Shown here piece after piece: positions 25,914-33,838 of a DNA stretch of 61,586 nucleotides (its first letter is position 1; every line of letters begins with the position of its first letter). Source of the stretch: Actinomycetes bacterium (lineage in GTDB: Bacteria; Actinomycetota; Acidimicrobiia; Acidimicrobiales; Microtrichaceae); the NCBI GenBank assembly GCA_023389745.1, contig JAEWED010000244.1:1-61586 (forward strand), written 5' to 3'. Under the pieces are notes generated by a model. It searched no databases. It saw nothing but the letters and a program-made list of their open reading frames with translations, and was not told the DNA's origin. The translations under genes were made by a program, and so were the position numbers.

Positions 25914-26946
25914 GTCCCTCTTCGTCGACATCGACGAGCTCGTCACCGCACGGCAGCTCACCGCGACCGCCGATGCCGTCGCGGACTGGCAGCTCGACTC
26001 TGGCATGGTGCCGTGGTTCCCGGGCGGGCACGCCGATCCGTGGAACCACACCGAGGCCCTCATGGCGCTCATGCTGGGCGGCCACCGCGAGGCGGCCGAA
26101 CGGGGCTTCGAGTGGCTGCAGTCCCTGCAGCGCGAGGACGGTGCCTGGCACCAGTACTACCTGGCCGACGGCATCGAGCAGGACAAGCTCGACGCGAACT
26201 GCGTCGCGTACGTCGCCGCGGGCGTCTGGTTCCACTGGCTGACCTATCGCGACCGGGGCTTCCTCGAGTCGATGTGGCCGATGGTGCGCGCCGCGACCGA
26301 CTTCGTGCTCGGGCTGCAGCAGCCCCGCGGCGAGATCATCTGGGCCCGCCACGCGGACTCGACGCCGTTCACGTTCGCCCTGCTCACCGGGTCGTCGTCG
26401 ATCTGCCACAGCCTGCGCTGCTCCATCGCGATCGCCCGCGAGCTCGGCCACGAGCGTCCCAACTGGGAGCTCGGCGCCACCAAGCTCTACCGGGTCATCC
26501 GTGACGACCCCGACGCCTTCGCCCCGAAGCACCGCTGGGCGATGGACTGGTACTACCCCGTGCTCTGCGGCGTGATGATCGGCGACATGGGCCGAGAGCG
26601 CCTGGCCCACCGCATCGAGGCGTTCACGATCGACGGCTGGGGCGTCCGCTGCGTGTCGGACCGCCCCTGGATCACCGCGGCCGAGACCTGCGAGTGCGCG
26701 ATCGCCCACCTGGCGGTCGGCGAGCACGAGACGGCCAAGCGGCTCTTCGCGTGGGCCCAGCGCCTGCGCACCGACGACGAGCGCTACTGGACCGGCATCG
26801 TCGTGCCCGAAGAGGTGCACTTCCCCGGCGGCGAGCAGTCGACCTACACCGCAGCCGCCGTGCTGCTGGCCGCCGACGCGCTCGGCGGGGTCACGGCGAC
26901 GGCCGACCTGTTCACCTCGCACGACGCCCTCCCTGCCGTCGACTGA
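25906..26946 (+). CDS. Alpha/alpha-barrel protein with QW-type repeat (prenyltransferase/squalene-cyclase-like fold)
   Basis: A 346-residue soluble protein of helical-barrel type. LQSLQREDGAWHQYY contains a QxxDGxW repeat as in terpene cyclases and prenyltransferase-like toroids; AWFPGGHADPWNHTEA-like segments and repeated helix pairs follow. The DxDD or metal motifs of true cyclases are not seen, so a sugar-processing or binding role in the GT/methyltransferase cluster is as likely. Its GTG lies inside the end of the methyltransferase gene. Its last codons and stop are the first unit of a 16-base tandem array. Confidence 0.7.
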   Translation: MSESLFVDIDELVTARQLTATADAVADWQLDSGMVPWFPGGHADPWNHTEALMALMLGGHREAAERGFEWLQSLQREDGAWHQYYLADGIEQDKLDANCVAYVAAGVWFHWLTYRDRGFLESMWPMVRAATDFVLGLQQPRGEIIWARHADSTPFTFALLTGSSSICHSLRCSIAIARELGHERPNWELGATKLYRVIRDDPDAFAPKHRWAMDWYYPVLCGVMIGDMGRERLAHRIEAFTIDGWGVRCVSDRPWITAAETCECAIAHLAVGEHETAKRLFAWAQRLRTDDERYWTGIVVPEEVHFPGGEQSTYTAAAVLLAADALGGVTATADLFTSHDALPAVD

Positions 26947-27011
26947 GCCTGCCGTCGACTGAGCCTGCCGTCGACTGAGCCTGTCGTCGACTGAGGCTGC
27001 CGTCGACCGAG
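26932..27011. repeat. 16-bp tandem repeat, 5 copies, starting in the preceding gene's last codons
   Basis: Units begin at 26932, 26948, 26964, 26980 and 26996. Units 1-3 are identical (CCTGCCGTCGACTGAG), the fourth has one change, the fifth two. The first unit encodes the last residues and stop of the gene ending at 26946, so each copy repeats the stop region. Confidence 0.95.
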
Positions 27012-27050
27012 CCTGAGCGACCGCCGCCCTCGAGCTGACACGTGCTCTCG

Positions 27051-27098
27051 AAATGACACTTGTTTTCGGAGCCCTGGCTCCGAAAACAAGTGTCATTT
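27051..27098. repeat. Perfect 23-bp inverted repeat
   Basis: Arms at 27051-27073 and 27076-27098 are exact reverse complements with only CT between them. The inner part is GC-rich (CGGAGCC) and the outer part A/T-rich (AAATGACACTTG). A degenerate half-copy (TGACACGTGCTCTCGA) precedes it at 27036-27051. It lies between two plus-strand genes. It may terminate transcription as a strong hairpin, but no T-tract follows; it may instead be a dispersed extragenic palindrome. Confidence 0.9.
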
Positions 27099-27177
27099 CC
27101 CCTCGGCGTGGCGGTGACAGCGTGACGGTTGACCCGCGATGTGCCGTCGGTCGGCGCAGGGTGAAGACTGGCGGGCG

Positions 27178-27618
27178 ATGACCTCGCTCCGAACCGCCGC
27201 CGTGCCGGGACCCGCCCGTCGGGTCGTCCGGGCCTCCGTCGCCGCCGTGATGGTGGCCCTCGTCGCGACGTTCGCCGTGTTCGCCTCGGCCGCACCCGTC
27301 GCCGCGCAGCCGGGCGAGACCACCTCGACCCTGCCGACCGACAACCGCGAGATGGGCAACAGCCTGCCCAAGCCGAACCGCGGCATGGAGCCCCAGGACG
27401 CCGGCGACCCCGGCGGCTGGTTGCAGACGTCGCTGTTCTTCCTCATCTGCGGCGCGATCATCGTCATCGTCGGCCTGGTCTGGTGGTCATCGCGCCGGGC
27501 GCGTGCCCGCCGCGACGCCGCCGGGCTCGACCCGGTCTCGGTCGCTCGCCGCACGGGCGCCGGCGTCCGTGCCGCTCCCGACCCCGAGGCCGGGGTCGAC
27601 TCAGGCCGTACGGCGTAG
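27178..27618 (+). CDS. Small secreted/membrane protein with signal peptide and one C-terminal membrane helix
   Basis: A 146-residue protein: basic start, signal-like helix (residues about 18-38, ending AAPVAAQ), an extracytoplasmic Pro/Gly/Asn-rich segment of about 45 residues, one membrane helix (SLFFLICGAIIVIVGLVWW) and a basic cytoplasmic tail of about 45 residues. No family is recognised. Its end overlaps the convergent methyltransferase gene by 18 bases. Position suggests membership of the GT/methyltransferase cluster. Confidence 0.7.
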   Translation: MTSLRTAAVPGPARRVVRASVAAVMVALVATFAVFASAAPVAAQPGETTSTLPTDNREMGNSLPKPNRGMEPQDAGDPGGWLQTSLFFLICGAIIVIVGLVWWSSRRARARRDAAGLDPVSVARRTGAGVRAAPDPEAGVDSGRTA

Positions 27619-28242
27619 CACCCGCAGCGAACCGGTCGCCGAGACGTCGGTGAAACGACCCGACTCGAGCGCCGGCAGGTAGATGCGCTCATACGGCGGG
27701 CGGCCCCCGTCGGCGGGATCCGGGAAGACGTCGTGGATGGCCAGCAGGCCGCCCGGCGCGACGTGCGGCGTCCACAGCTCGTAGTCGAGCGCTGCGGGCT
27801 CCTCGCCGTGACCGCCGTCGATGAACACCAGCGCGCACGGTGTCGTCCAGAAGCTCGCCACCGTCGGCGAGTTCCCCACGACAGCGACGACCGAGTCCTC
27901 GACACCGGCGCCGAACACGGTGCGGCGGAACCACGGCAGGGTGTCCATGCGACCGACCTCGGGATCGACGAGGTCGGGCTCGTGCCACTCCCAGCCGGGC
28001 TGGTTCTCCTCGGAGCCACGGTGGTGGTCGATCGCGATCAGCACCGTCGAGGACTCCTGCGCAGCAGCCCCCAGGTAGACCGACGACTTGCCGCAGTACG
28101 ACCCGACCTCGAGCAGCGGTGCACCCGGCACCGCCGCCGCGGCGTCGAGTCCCGCCCGGTACAGCGCCAGGCCCTCGTCATCGGGCATGAAGCCACGCGC
28201 CGCACGCGCGGCCGCCAACGTCTCAGCCTTCATCTCGTCCAC
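27601..28242 (-). CDS. Class I SAM-dependent methyltransferase (Methyltransf_24-like)
   Basis: A 213-residue methyltransferase. LLEVGSYCGKSSVYLGAAA is motif I; VLIAIDHHRGSEENQPGWEW and the histidine/aspartate-rich VFIDGGHGEEPAALDY match the family that includes cephalosporin- and sugar-modifying enzymes. LLAIHDVFPDPADGG closes the core. The start is GTG at 28242 after GAGGGG. It runs toward the plus-strand cluster and may modify the same glycan. A duplicated copy of the GtrA tail lies just upstream. Confidence 0.85.
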   Translation of the reverse strand: MDEMKAETLAAARAARGFMPDDEGLALYRAGLDAAAAVPGAPLLEVGSYCGKSSVYLGAAAQESSTVLIAIDHHRGSEENQPGWEWHEPDLVDPEVGRMDTLPWFRRTVFGAGVEDSVVAVVGNSPTVASFWTTPCALVFIDGGHGEEPAALDYELWTPHVAPGGLLAIHDVFPDPADGGRPPYERIYLPALESGRFTDVSATGSLRVLRRTA

Positions 28243-28255
28243 CGTTGCCCCTCGA

Positions 28256-28350
28256 TCAGATCGGCAGATCGCCGTGCAGCATGTCCAGCTCGTCCGTCAT
28301 CATTCCCGCCTCAGATCGGCAGGTCGCCATGCAGCATGTCCAGCTCGTCC
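28256..28350. repeat. Duplicated 3' end of the GtrA gene (40 bp, period 55)
   Basis: 28256-28295 repeats 28311-28350 with two mismatches. The downstream copy still encodes DELDMLHGDLPI and a stop in the same strand as the GtrA gene, which ends at 28311. It is a fossil of a tandem duplication of the gene's last twelve codons. Confidence 0.9.
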
Positions 28351-28847
28351 TCGCCGGGCTCCTCGCCGTGGTGGATCACCTTGAAGATCCAACGGTCCAG
28401 GATGATGTAGCGACCGAGCCAGACGATGCCGAAGCCGGCGAGCTGGGCGAAGAACACGGCGACCTTCTCGATCCAGCCGTGGCTCTCGATCATCCAGTCG
28501 ACGACGAACGTGAGGCCCGTCGCGAAGGTCACACCCAGCATCGCCGCGATCCAGAAGACGACCACCTGGGTGCGGAGGTTGTCCTTCGAGGTGTTCTTCC
28601 AGACCAGCATCTTGTTGGCGAAGAAGTTGGGAATGGTCAGGATGGCCGCGCTGGCGATCGAGGCGGCGACCCAGTTGGTCTCCTTCGTCCCCGCTGCGTT
28701 GGTCGACGTGAAGACCAGTGCGCCCAGCAGCTGGATCAGGATCTGGCCGAGCGGCACGAACACGACCGAGACACCGGCGTAGCGGAGCTGCTTGCGGCCC
28801 TCGGGCGACTTGGCGTGCGCGAGCACCGACGACGGAGAGAGATTCAC
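28311..28847 (-). CDS. GtrA-like family membrane protein
   Basis: A 178-residue protein with four membrane helices typical of GtrA: about residues 23-43, 57-80, 95-115 and 133-152. The motif IPNFFANKMLVWKNTSK corresponds to the conserved NF-x2-NR-x-W-x-F of the family. GtrA proteins are thought to move or position undecaprenyl-linked sugars for cell-surface glycosylation, which fits the nearby GT4 and methyltransferases. The GTG at 28847 is set by TACTGT at 28855-28860, seven bases upstream. Confidence 0.85.
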   Translation of the reverse strand: MNLSPSSVLAHAKSPEGRKQLRYAGVSVVFVPLGQILIQLLGALVFTSTNAAGTKETNWVAASIASAAILTIPNFFANKMLVWKNTSKDNLRTQVVVFWIAAMLGVTFATGLTFVVDWMIESHGWIEKVAVFFAQLAGFGIVWLGRYIILDRWIFKVIHHGEEPGEDELDMLHGDLPI

Positions 28848-28854
28848 CCACGAG

Positions 28855-28860
28855 ACAGTA
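28855..28860 (-). promoter_or_regulatory. Leaderless -10 element for the GtrA gene
   Basis: TACTGT on the minus strand, seven bases before GTG 28847. Confidence 0.6.
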
Positions 28861-28915
28861 CCGGAGCACGCCCCCTGCACCCCTACCGATCGGTGCCGGC
28901 GGCCACACTGTCCGG

Positions 28916-30220
28916 ATGCTCCCGTTGGACCGTCCCCGACCCGCCGGCACACCCAGGACAGGCACACCCAGAACAGGCACACCCAGAACGGGCACAGCCG
29001 TCGCCGTCGCTGTCGCGCTGGCCCTGTGCGCCGGGGCGTGCTCGTCCGATGGGCGGTCGTCGGCGACGACCGCCCAGGCGCCGTCGTCGACCGCGGCGGT
29101 GGTCGAGAGCGACACGGTGCCCCGGGTCGAGCTGGTGCGCACCGGCGTCGAGCTGCACCAGCCGATCGCGCTCGAGGTGGTGCCGGGCTCCTCATCGGTG
29201 CTGATCGCCACGAAGGAGGGCTTCGTGCACGAGGCCATCGCCGTCGACGGGGACCTCGAGGTGATCGAGGAGCCGGTCCTCGACCTGACGGAGCTGGTCG
29301 GCGAGTCCGAGGGTGAGCAGGGCCTGCTGGGTCTCGCCGTGCATCCCGACGGCGACCGGATCTACGCCAGCTACACCGCCGGCGACGAGGACGGCGCCAG
29401 CCGCCTCGACCGCTTCGACCTGACCGGCTCCCCCGGCTCGTTGCGCGTACCGGCCGACAGCCGCGTGAACCTGCTCGACGTCGAGCAGCCCTACTCCAAC
29501 CACAACGGCGGTCACGTCACCTTCGGCCCCGACGGCAGGCTCTACCTGGGGCTCGGCGACGGTGGGTCCGGCGGCGACCCGGAGGGCAACGCCCAGGACC
29601 GCAGCTCGCTGCTCGGCAAGATCCTCCGGCTCGATCCGGACGCGACCGGCCCCGACGACGTCGCCGCGGACGGCAACCCCTTCGATCCCGACGGCGACGA
29701 CGCGACCGAGGGACGACCGGAGATCTGGCTCACCGGCGTGCGCAACCCGTGGCGCTTCGGCTTCGACCGAGCCACCGGCGACCTGTGGATCGCGGACGTC
29801 GGCCAGGACCGCCACGAGGAGATCGACCTGCTCCCGGCCGACGAGGGCGCCGGCCGGGGCGCGAACCTCGGGTGGGACCTCTACGAGGGCGACGAGCCCT
29901 TCGACGAGCCCGACCCTGCGCCCGGTGCAGCGAGCGCCGGACCGTTCGTGCAGCCCGTGTACACCTACTCCCGCGACGAGGGCTGCTCGATCACCGGAGG
30001 CCTCGTGTACCGCGGCAGCGCGATCCCCGACCTCGACGGGGCGTACCTGTTCGCCGACCACTGCACCCCGGGGCTGCGGGCGATCCGCGTCGGCGACACC
30101 GTCGAGACGTTCCACCTCGACGACGGCCTGGAATCGGCGGTCAGCTTCAGCGAGGGTCCGGACGGCGAGGTCTACGCCGTCAGCCTGTGGAGCGGGATCT
30201 ACCGGCTGACGCCCGGCTGA
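28916..30220 (+). CDS. PQQ-dependent sugar dehydrogenase (glucose/sorbosone dehydrogenase family) lipoprotein
   Basis: A 434-residue secreted beta-propeller. The N-terminus carries three repeats of GTPRT before the hydrophobic signal and lipobox ALCAGACS. The propeller has GLLGLAVHPD, NHNGGHVTFGPDGRLYLGLGDGG, LTGVRNPWRFGFDRATGDLWIADVGQ and CSITGGLVYRG, all family hallmarks; His of NHNGGH is the likely catalytic base. It should oxidise aldoses outside the membrane with PQQ; an Asp/Cys-rich insertion near residue 300 may bind calcium. The start ATG has CACACT six bases upstream. Confidence 0.92.
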   Translation: MLPLDRPRPAGTPRTGTPRTGTPRTGTAVAVAVALALCAGACSSDGRSSATTAQAPSSTAAVVESDTVPRVELVRTGVELHQPIALEVVPGSSSVLIATKEGFVHEAIAVDGDLEVIEEPVLDLTELVGESEGEQGLLGLAVHPDGDRIYASYTAGDEDGASRLDRFDLTGSPGSLRVPADSRVNLLDVEQPYSNHNGGHVTFGPDGRLYLGLGDGGSGGDPEGNAQDRSSLLGKILRLDPDATGPDDVAADGNPFDPDGDDATEGRPEIWLTGVRNPWRFGFDRATGDLWIADVGQDRHEEIDLLPADEGAGRGANLGWDLYEGDEPFDEPDPAPGAASAGPFVQPVYTYSRDEGCSITGGLVYRGSAIPDLDGAYLFADHCTPGLRAIRVGDTVETFHLDDGLESAVSFSEGPDGEVYAVSLWSGIYRLTPG

Positions 30221-30226
30221 TCCTCG

Positions 30227-31033
30227 TCAGGCGTCGCCGCTGTCCACGGGCCGCGTCATGTTGTCGACGACCCCTTCGACGACGATCGAGAACAACCCCC
30301 ACCTCGCGTCGGGATCGGAGGGTTCGTCGGTGCGGCTGGTCCACTCGAACTCGCGTGTGGTGCGCTCGGGATGCACGTTGTGGATCAGTGCGAACCCCTC
30401 GAGCACCGCGGACATCGCGACCGCCACGTCCTCGAAGGTCAGCGGGGGCACCGGCTCCCGCCCGACCTTGGCCCCCAGCGCCGTGTACAGGCGGGTCAGG
30501 CGTGCCACCACGTCCTCGGCGTCGTACTCGGGCCAGTTGCCGTTGAGCGTCATCGCCTGCGAGGCCTGGGTCAGCGCCCGGTCGGGACCGGTGATGCGCT
30601 GCATCTCGTACGCGGTCAGGGCGAGGACGACGTCGCTGAGGCGGTCCGGGATGAGCTCGGCGGCCTCGGTGAGTCGCTCGGAGCTCGCCGAGCGCATCCA
30701 CAACTTGGCCGACACCTCTCGGAGGAAGCGCTCGACCGCGGCGCTGCCGTCGCCATCGGGGTCGCCCCAGTAGTGGTAGATCAGGCCGCGGCTCAGCCCG
30801 GCGCGCTGCGCCACCGCGCGGGGCGTCAGGTAGTCGTAGACGTCCCGCAGGTCCGTGTCGCCACGGAAGTGCTCGAGCACGAGCTCCAGGGCCGCGTCGA
30901 GCAGCCGTTCACGGGATCCCGATCGATCCGGTTCACTGGCCGCGGGTTCACTGGCCGCGGGTTCGCCGGCCGCTCGATCGCCAGCGATGTCGTCTCCGCC
31001 GCCGGACCCGTCGTCCGGTCGTGTCATGGCCAC
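30227..31033 (-). CDS. TetR-family transcriptional regulator (paralogue 1)
   Basis: A 268-residue TetR regulator with a 40-residue low-complexity N-terminal tail that includes three near-identical AAGEPAASEPAASEP units. The helix-turn-helix is VAQRAGLSRGLIYHYWGD. The ligand domain shares long runs with the neighbour at 31187-31969 (for example KVGREPVPPL, MSA-x-LEGFAL, VYDYLTPR), so the two are tandem duplicates. GTG 31033 is set by TAGCGT six bases upstream. A palindromic operator lies 44 bases upstream at 31077-31094. Confidence 0.88.
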   Translation of the reverse strand: MAMTRPDDGSGGGDDIAGDRAAGEPAASEPAASEPDRSGSRERLLDAALELVLEHFRGDTDLRDVYDYLTPRAVAQRAGLSRGLIYHYWGDPDGDGSAAVERFLREVSAKLWMRSASSERLTEAAELIPDRLSDVVLALTAYEMQRITGPDRALTQASQAMTLNGNWPEYDAEDVVARLTRLYTALGAKVGREPVPPLTFEDVAVAMSAVLEGFALIHNVHPERTTREFEWTSRTDEPSDPDARWGLFSIVVEGVVDNMTRPVDSGDA

Positions 31034-31039
31034 GGCTCG

Positions 31040-31045
31040 ACGCTA
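31040..31045 (-). promoter_or_regulatory. Leaderless -10 element for TetR paralogue 1
   Basis: TAGCGT on the minus strand, six bases before GTG 31033. The same hexamer precedes paralogue 2. Confidence 0.6.
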
Positions 31046-31076
31046 CCGCCCTCGCCGCAGCGCTCCGAATGTTCCT

Positions 31077-31094
31077 GTTGACACAACTGTCAAC
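31077..31094. promoter_or_regulatory. Palindromic operator, probably TetR-bound
   Basis: GTTGACA at 31077-31083 and TGTCAAC at 31088-31094 form a perfect inverted repeat with a CAAC spacer. It stands in an A/T-rich island (about 31068-31120) upstream of TetR paralogue 1 and contains a TTGACA -35-like hexamer on both strands. Confidence 0.65.
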
Positions 31095-31123
31095 GATTGG
31101 TGTACACTTTTATTCGCCCCATC

Positions 31124-31167
31124 AGGCCCGGGAAGTGCGTCTCAGTTCGAGCGCACTTCCCGGGCCT
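31124..31167. terminator. 16-bp GC-rich hairpin downstream of TetR paralogue 2
   Basis: Arms at 31124-31139 and 31152-31167 are perfect complements (AGGCCCGGGAAGTGCG) with a 12-base loop. It lies 20 bases past the stop of the gene ending at 31187, so it is a candidate terminator for it. No U-tract follows. Confidence 0.6.
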
Positions 31168-31196
31168 CATTCGTTGGGCCCGGGCCTCATTCGTTG
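31159..31196. repeat. 20-bp period duplication of the 3' end of TetR paralogue 2
   Basis: 31159-31176 and 31179-31196 are identical 18-mers. The second copy holds the last codons and stop (TCA at 31187-31189); the first is a post-stop duplicate that also supplies an arm of the hairpin. Confidence 0.9.
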
Positions 31197-31969
31197 TGGG
31201 TCTCGGTCGGAGGCTGGACCGGACGGGTCATGTTGAGCACGACGCTCTCGGCGACGACCGCCATCAGGCTCCATGAGTCGTCGACCGCCTCGGGCGGGCC
31301 CTCGGCACCCTGCCACGCGAACGCTCGGTCGTAGTCCTCGGGGTGCAGTCGGGCCATGAGGGCGAAGCCCTCGACGATCGCCGACATGGCGTGTGCGACG
31401 TCGGCGACCTCGAGCGGTGGCACCGGCTCTCGACCGACCTTCGACGCCAGACGCTCGTAGAACTCCACGGCCTTCGCCCGGACGGCGTCGGCCTCACCCG
31501 CCGGCCACATGTCGTTGAGCGTCAACGCCTGGGTCGCCTGCAACGCGGCGCGTCCGTCGCCGCGGATGCGGTCCATCTCGTAGTCGCTGAACGCCACCAC
31601 CACGTCCGAGAGCCGGTCGGGCAGCAGCTCCGCGGCTTCGACCACGTCCGCTGCTCCGGCGGTCCGCCGGCAGATCGACGCGGCGACCTCCTCGAGGAAC
31701 CGGTCGACGGCACCGCTCTCGTCGCCGCCACCATCGGACTCGTCGCGGTCGTCGCCACCCCAGTAGTGGTAGATCAGCCCGCGGCTCACGCCGGCACGCT
31801 GGGCCACTGACCTCGGGGTCAGGTAGTCGTAGACGTCGCGGATCTCGATGTCGGCTGCGTAGTGCTCGAACACCAGCTCGACGGCGGCGTCGACCAGCCG
31901 CGCACGCGAGTCCGAGGTCGCACGAGTGCGCGACGTGCCCTCGTCGGCGTCCGTCCCCCTGGTTCCCAC
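31187..31969 (-). CDS. TetR-family transcriptional regulator (paralogue 2)
   Basis: A 260-residue TetR regulator. The helix-turn-helix is VAQRAGVSRGLIYHYWGG, followed by an Asp/Gly/Ser-rich insertion not in paralogue 1. The ligand domain is clearly homologous to the neighbour. The frame is open to 32011, but TAGCGT at 31977-31982, seven bases upstream, places the start at GTG 31969. It is divergent from the acyltransferase at 32026 with 56 bases between. The two TetR genes probably arose by local duplication; shared control of the adjacent acyltransferase is a guess. Confidence 0.88.
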   Translation of the reverse strand: MGTRGTDADEGTSRTRATSDSRARLVDAAVELVFEHYAADIEIRDVYDYLTPRSVAQRAGVSRGLIYHYWGGDDRDESDGGGDESGAVDRFLEEVAASICRRTAGAADVVEAAELLPDRLSDVVVAFSDYEMDRIRGDGRAALQATQALTLNDMWPAGEADAVRAKAVEFYERLASKVGREPVPPLEVADVAHAMSAIVEGFALMARLHPEDYDRAFAWQGAEGPPEAVDDSWSLMAVVAESVVLNMTRPVQPPTETHNE

Positions 31970-31976
31970 CTCCGGC

Positions 31977-31982
31977 ACGCTA
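31977..31982 (-). promoter_or_regulatory. Leaderless -10 element for TetR paralogue 2
   Basis: TAGCGT on the minus strand, seven bases before GTG 31969. It decides against the longer frame from 32011. Confidence 0.6.
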
Positions 31983-32011
31983 CCCGGGTCGGCGCTGCGA
32001 ATTGCGGCCAC

Positions 32012-32017
32012 TACCGT
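32012..32017 (+). promoter_or_regulatory. Leaderless -10 element for the acyltransferase at 32026
   Basis: TACCGT, eight bases before ATG 32026; in-frame ATG 32020 and GTG 32023 are too close. Confidence 0.55.
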
Positions 32018-32025
32018 GGATGGTG

Positions 32026-32610
32026 ATGAGACTCCTGCTGGCGCGTTTCTGGTTGGCCCTGTGGCGATGGAAGGTGGTCAAGGCCGAGGAGCTGCCGCCG
32101 AAGTGCGTGATGATCGCCGCGCCGCACACCAGCAACTGGGACTTCCCGATCACGCTGGCGATGGCAGCGGTGAGCGGGATCGAGATCCACTGGCTCGGCA
32201 AGGAGCAGATGTTCAACCCGGTGCTCGGCCCGATGTTCCGCTGGCTCGGCGGCATCTCGGTGAAGCGGTCGAGCGCGAACGGCCTCGTCGGCGATCTCGC
32301 CGCGGAGTTCTCGCGTCGTGACCAGCTGGTGCTCGTCGTGCCCGCCGAGGGCACCCGCGGCGCCGTCGACTACTGGAAGTCGGGCTTCTACCGCATCGCC
32401 GAGCTGGCCGACGTCCCGATCGTGTGCGCCTTCGTCGACCGCAGCACCCGCACGGGAGGCTTCGGGCCGGTCATCACGCCGTCGGGCGACGTCGTCGCCG
32501 ACATGGACCGCATCCGGGCGTTCTACGCCGGGAAGACCGGGCTCAAGCCGAACCGGTTCTCGGTGCCCCGCCTGCGCGAAGAGGACCAGGCGCCGGCAAG
32601 CGACGCCTGA
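32026..32610 (+). CDS. Lysophospholipid acyltransferase family protein (short form)
   Basis: A 194-residue acyltransferase with the PlsC-type motifs: PHTSNWDFPITL (H-x5-D variant of the HX4D site), LGKEQMFNPVLGPMFRWLGG as the acceptor-binding region and VVPAEGTRGAVDYWKSGFY as the P-x-EGTR motif. A short hydrophobic N-terminus anchors it at the membrane. It should transfer an acyl chain to a lysolipid or related acceptor. It is convergent with a second, longer acyltransferase gene. Confidence 0.85.
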   Translation: MRLLLARFWLALWRWKVVKAEELPPKCVMIAAPHTSNWDFPITLAMAAVSGIEIHWLGKEQMFNPVLGPMFRWLGGISVKRSSANGLVGDLAAEFSRRDQLVLVVPAEGTRGAVDYWKSGFYRIAELADVPIVCAFVDRSTRTGGFGPVITPSGDVVADMDRIRAFYAGKTGLKPNRFSVPRLREEDQAPASDA

Positions 32611-32620
32611 GCCGGGCTGG

Positions 32621-33385
32621 TCAGGGGGCGACGTCGTCGCCGAAGTCGCGACCCATCGAACGCAGCGCCTCGACGATCTCGGCGCGGACCCTGGACTTCA
32701 GCTCGGGCAGGTCGTCCATCGTCATGCCCTCGGTGCTGACGGGGGCGAGGACCCGCACCTCGGCATCGGAGTGGCCCTGGCGCCAGTCGTGGGGCTTGAG
32801 CGCCGTCGAGGTGCCGTGCACCGCGAGGGGCAGCACCGGCACACCGGTCTCGATCGCCAGGCGGAACGCTCCGTCCTTGAAGGGCAGCAGGTCGCCGGTG
32901 GTCGACCGAGTGCCCTCCGGGAAGATCATCACCGACACCCGCTGGCCCAGGCGCGTCGCGCACATCTGCATCGCCGCGGCGGCGCTGCGGGGGTCCTTGC
33001 GGTCCAGCTGGATGTCCTTCGCCAGGTACATGAGCCACCCCGCGACGGGGATCTTGAACATCTCCTTCTTCGAGAGCCACTTCATCTCCCAGGGGAGGTG
33101 GCTGATGAGGAGGATGTCGACGAACGACTCGTGGTTGGACACCACGACGTACGGGTTCCGAGGGTCGTCGGGCAACGTGCCCGAGACCGAGAACTTCCAC
33201 AACGGGTTCAGCCGCTGGTGCACCACCGGCAGCTTCCGGAACAGGTAGCCGGTCCAGTAGCGGGGCGGGTCGAACGGGGCGGTGACGAGCCTGGTGATCG
33301 TCATCAACGGCAGCCAGATGACCGCGCAGACGCCGAAGACGAACCAGGACCACACCGACAGGACCGTCGCGGAGAGCTTCTTCAT
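32621..33385 (-). CDS. 1-acyl-sn-glycerol-3-phosphate acyltransferase (PlsC-like)
   Basis: A 254-residue membrane acyltransferase. One or two N-terminal helices (residues about 8-35) precede VVVSNHESFVDILLI (HX4D), MKWLSKKEMFKIPVAGWLM, QLDRKDPRSA and IFPEGTRSTTGDLLPFKDGAF. It fits phosphatidic-acid synthesis. The ATG at 33385 follows GAGGGG and lies 9 bases after the GNAT stop, so both genes probably share a transcript starting before 33832. Confidence 0.9.
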   Translation of the reverse strand: MKKLSATVLSVWSWFVFGVCAVIWLPLMTITRLVTAPFDPPRYWTGYLFRKLPVVHQRLNPLWKFSVSGTLPDDPRNPYVVVSNHESFVDILLISHLPWEMKWLSKKEMFKIPVAGWLMYLAKDIQLDRKDPRSAAAAMQMCATRLGQRVSVMIFPEGTRSTTGDLLPFKDGAFRLAIETGVPVLPLAVHGTSTALKPHDWRQGHSDAEVRVLAPVSTEGMTMDDLPELKSRVRAEIVEALRSMGRDFGDDVAP

Positions 33386-33394
33386 GGTCGCCCC

Positions 33395-33832
33395 TCAGCC
33401 GCCGTAGCGGTAGACGTTGGTGTCACGCTGCACGAACCCGAGCCGCTGGTAGAGCCGGTTCGCCGCCTCACGCGACGGGCGCGACGTCAGGTCGACGGAC
33501 CGGGCGCCGAGACGCTCGGCGATCTCGAGCGCCGTCCGGTTCAGCGCCTCGCCGACCCCCTTGCCGCGGGCATCGCCGTCGACCACGACGTCCTCGATCC
33601 ACGCACGCAGGCCGGTCGGGATGCGGAACACCACGAGGGTCATCGAGCCGACGATCGCGCCCCCGGCGTCGTCGTCGATCGCCACCAGGAGATGCGTCGA
33701 GCCGGACTCGACGATCTCCATCAGCGCCTCGGCGTCCGGCGGCGGTGAGGAGGACGACAGCTGCGGGACCAGCAGCGCCATCGCGGCGACGAGCTCGTCG
33801 CTCACCTCGTTGCATTCTTCCACCCTGATCAT
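33395..33832 (-). CDS. GNAT-family N-acetyltransferase
   Basis: A 145-residue GNAT. The acetyl-CoA-binding segment WIEDVVVDGDARGKGVGEAL contains the R/Q-x2-G-x-G/A loop, and SREAANRLYQRLGFVQRDTNVYR is the usual C-terminal end. Substrate unknown. The ATG at 33832 is fixed by TACGAT six bases upstream (33839-33844), rejecting a long open-frame extension that would overlap the PAC2 gene on the opposite strand. Confidence 0.9.
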   Translation of the reverse strand: MIRVEECNEVSDELVAAMALLVPQLSSSSPPPDAEALMEIVESGSTHLLVAIDDDAGGAIVGSMTLVVFRIPTGLRAWIEDVVVDGDARGKGVGEALNRTALEIAERLGARSVDLTSRPSREAANRLYQRLGFVQRDTNVYRYGG

Positions 33833-33838
33833 GGGCCG

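Noticed and set aside
27051..27098. End of an insertion sequence
   Set aside because: No transposase and no matching second end were found in the window.
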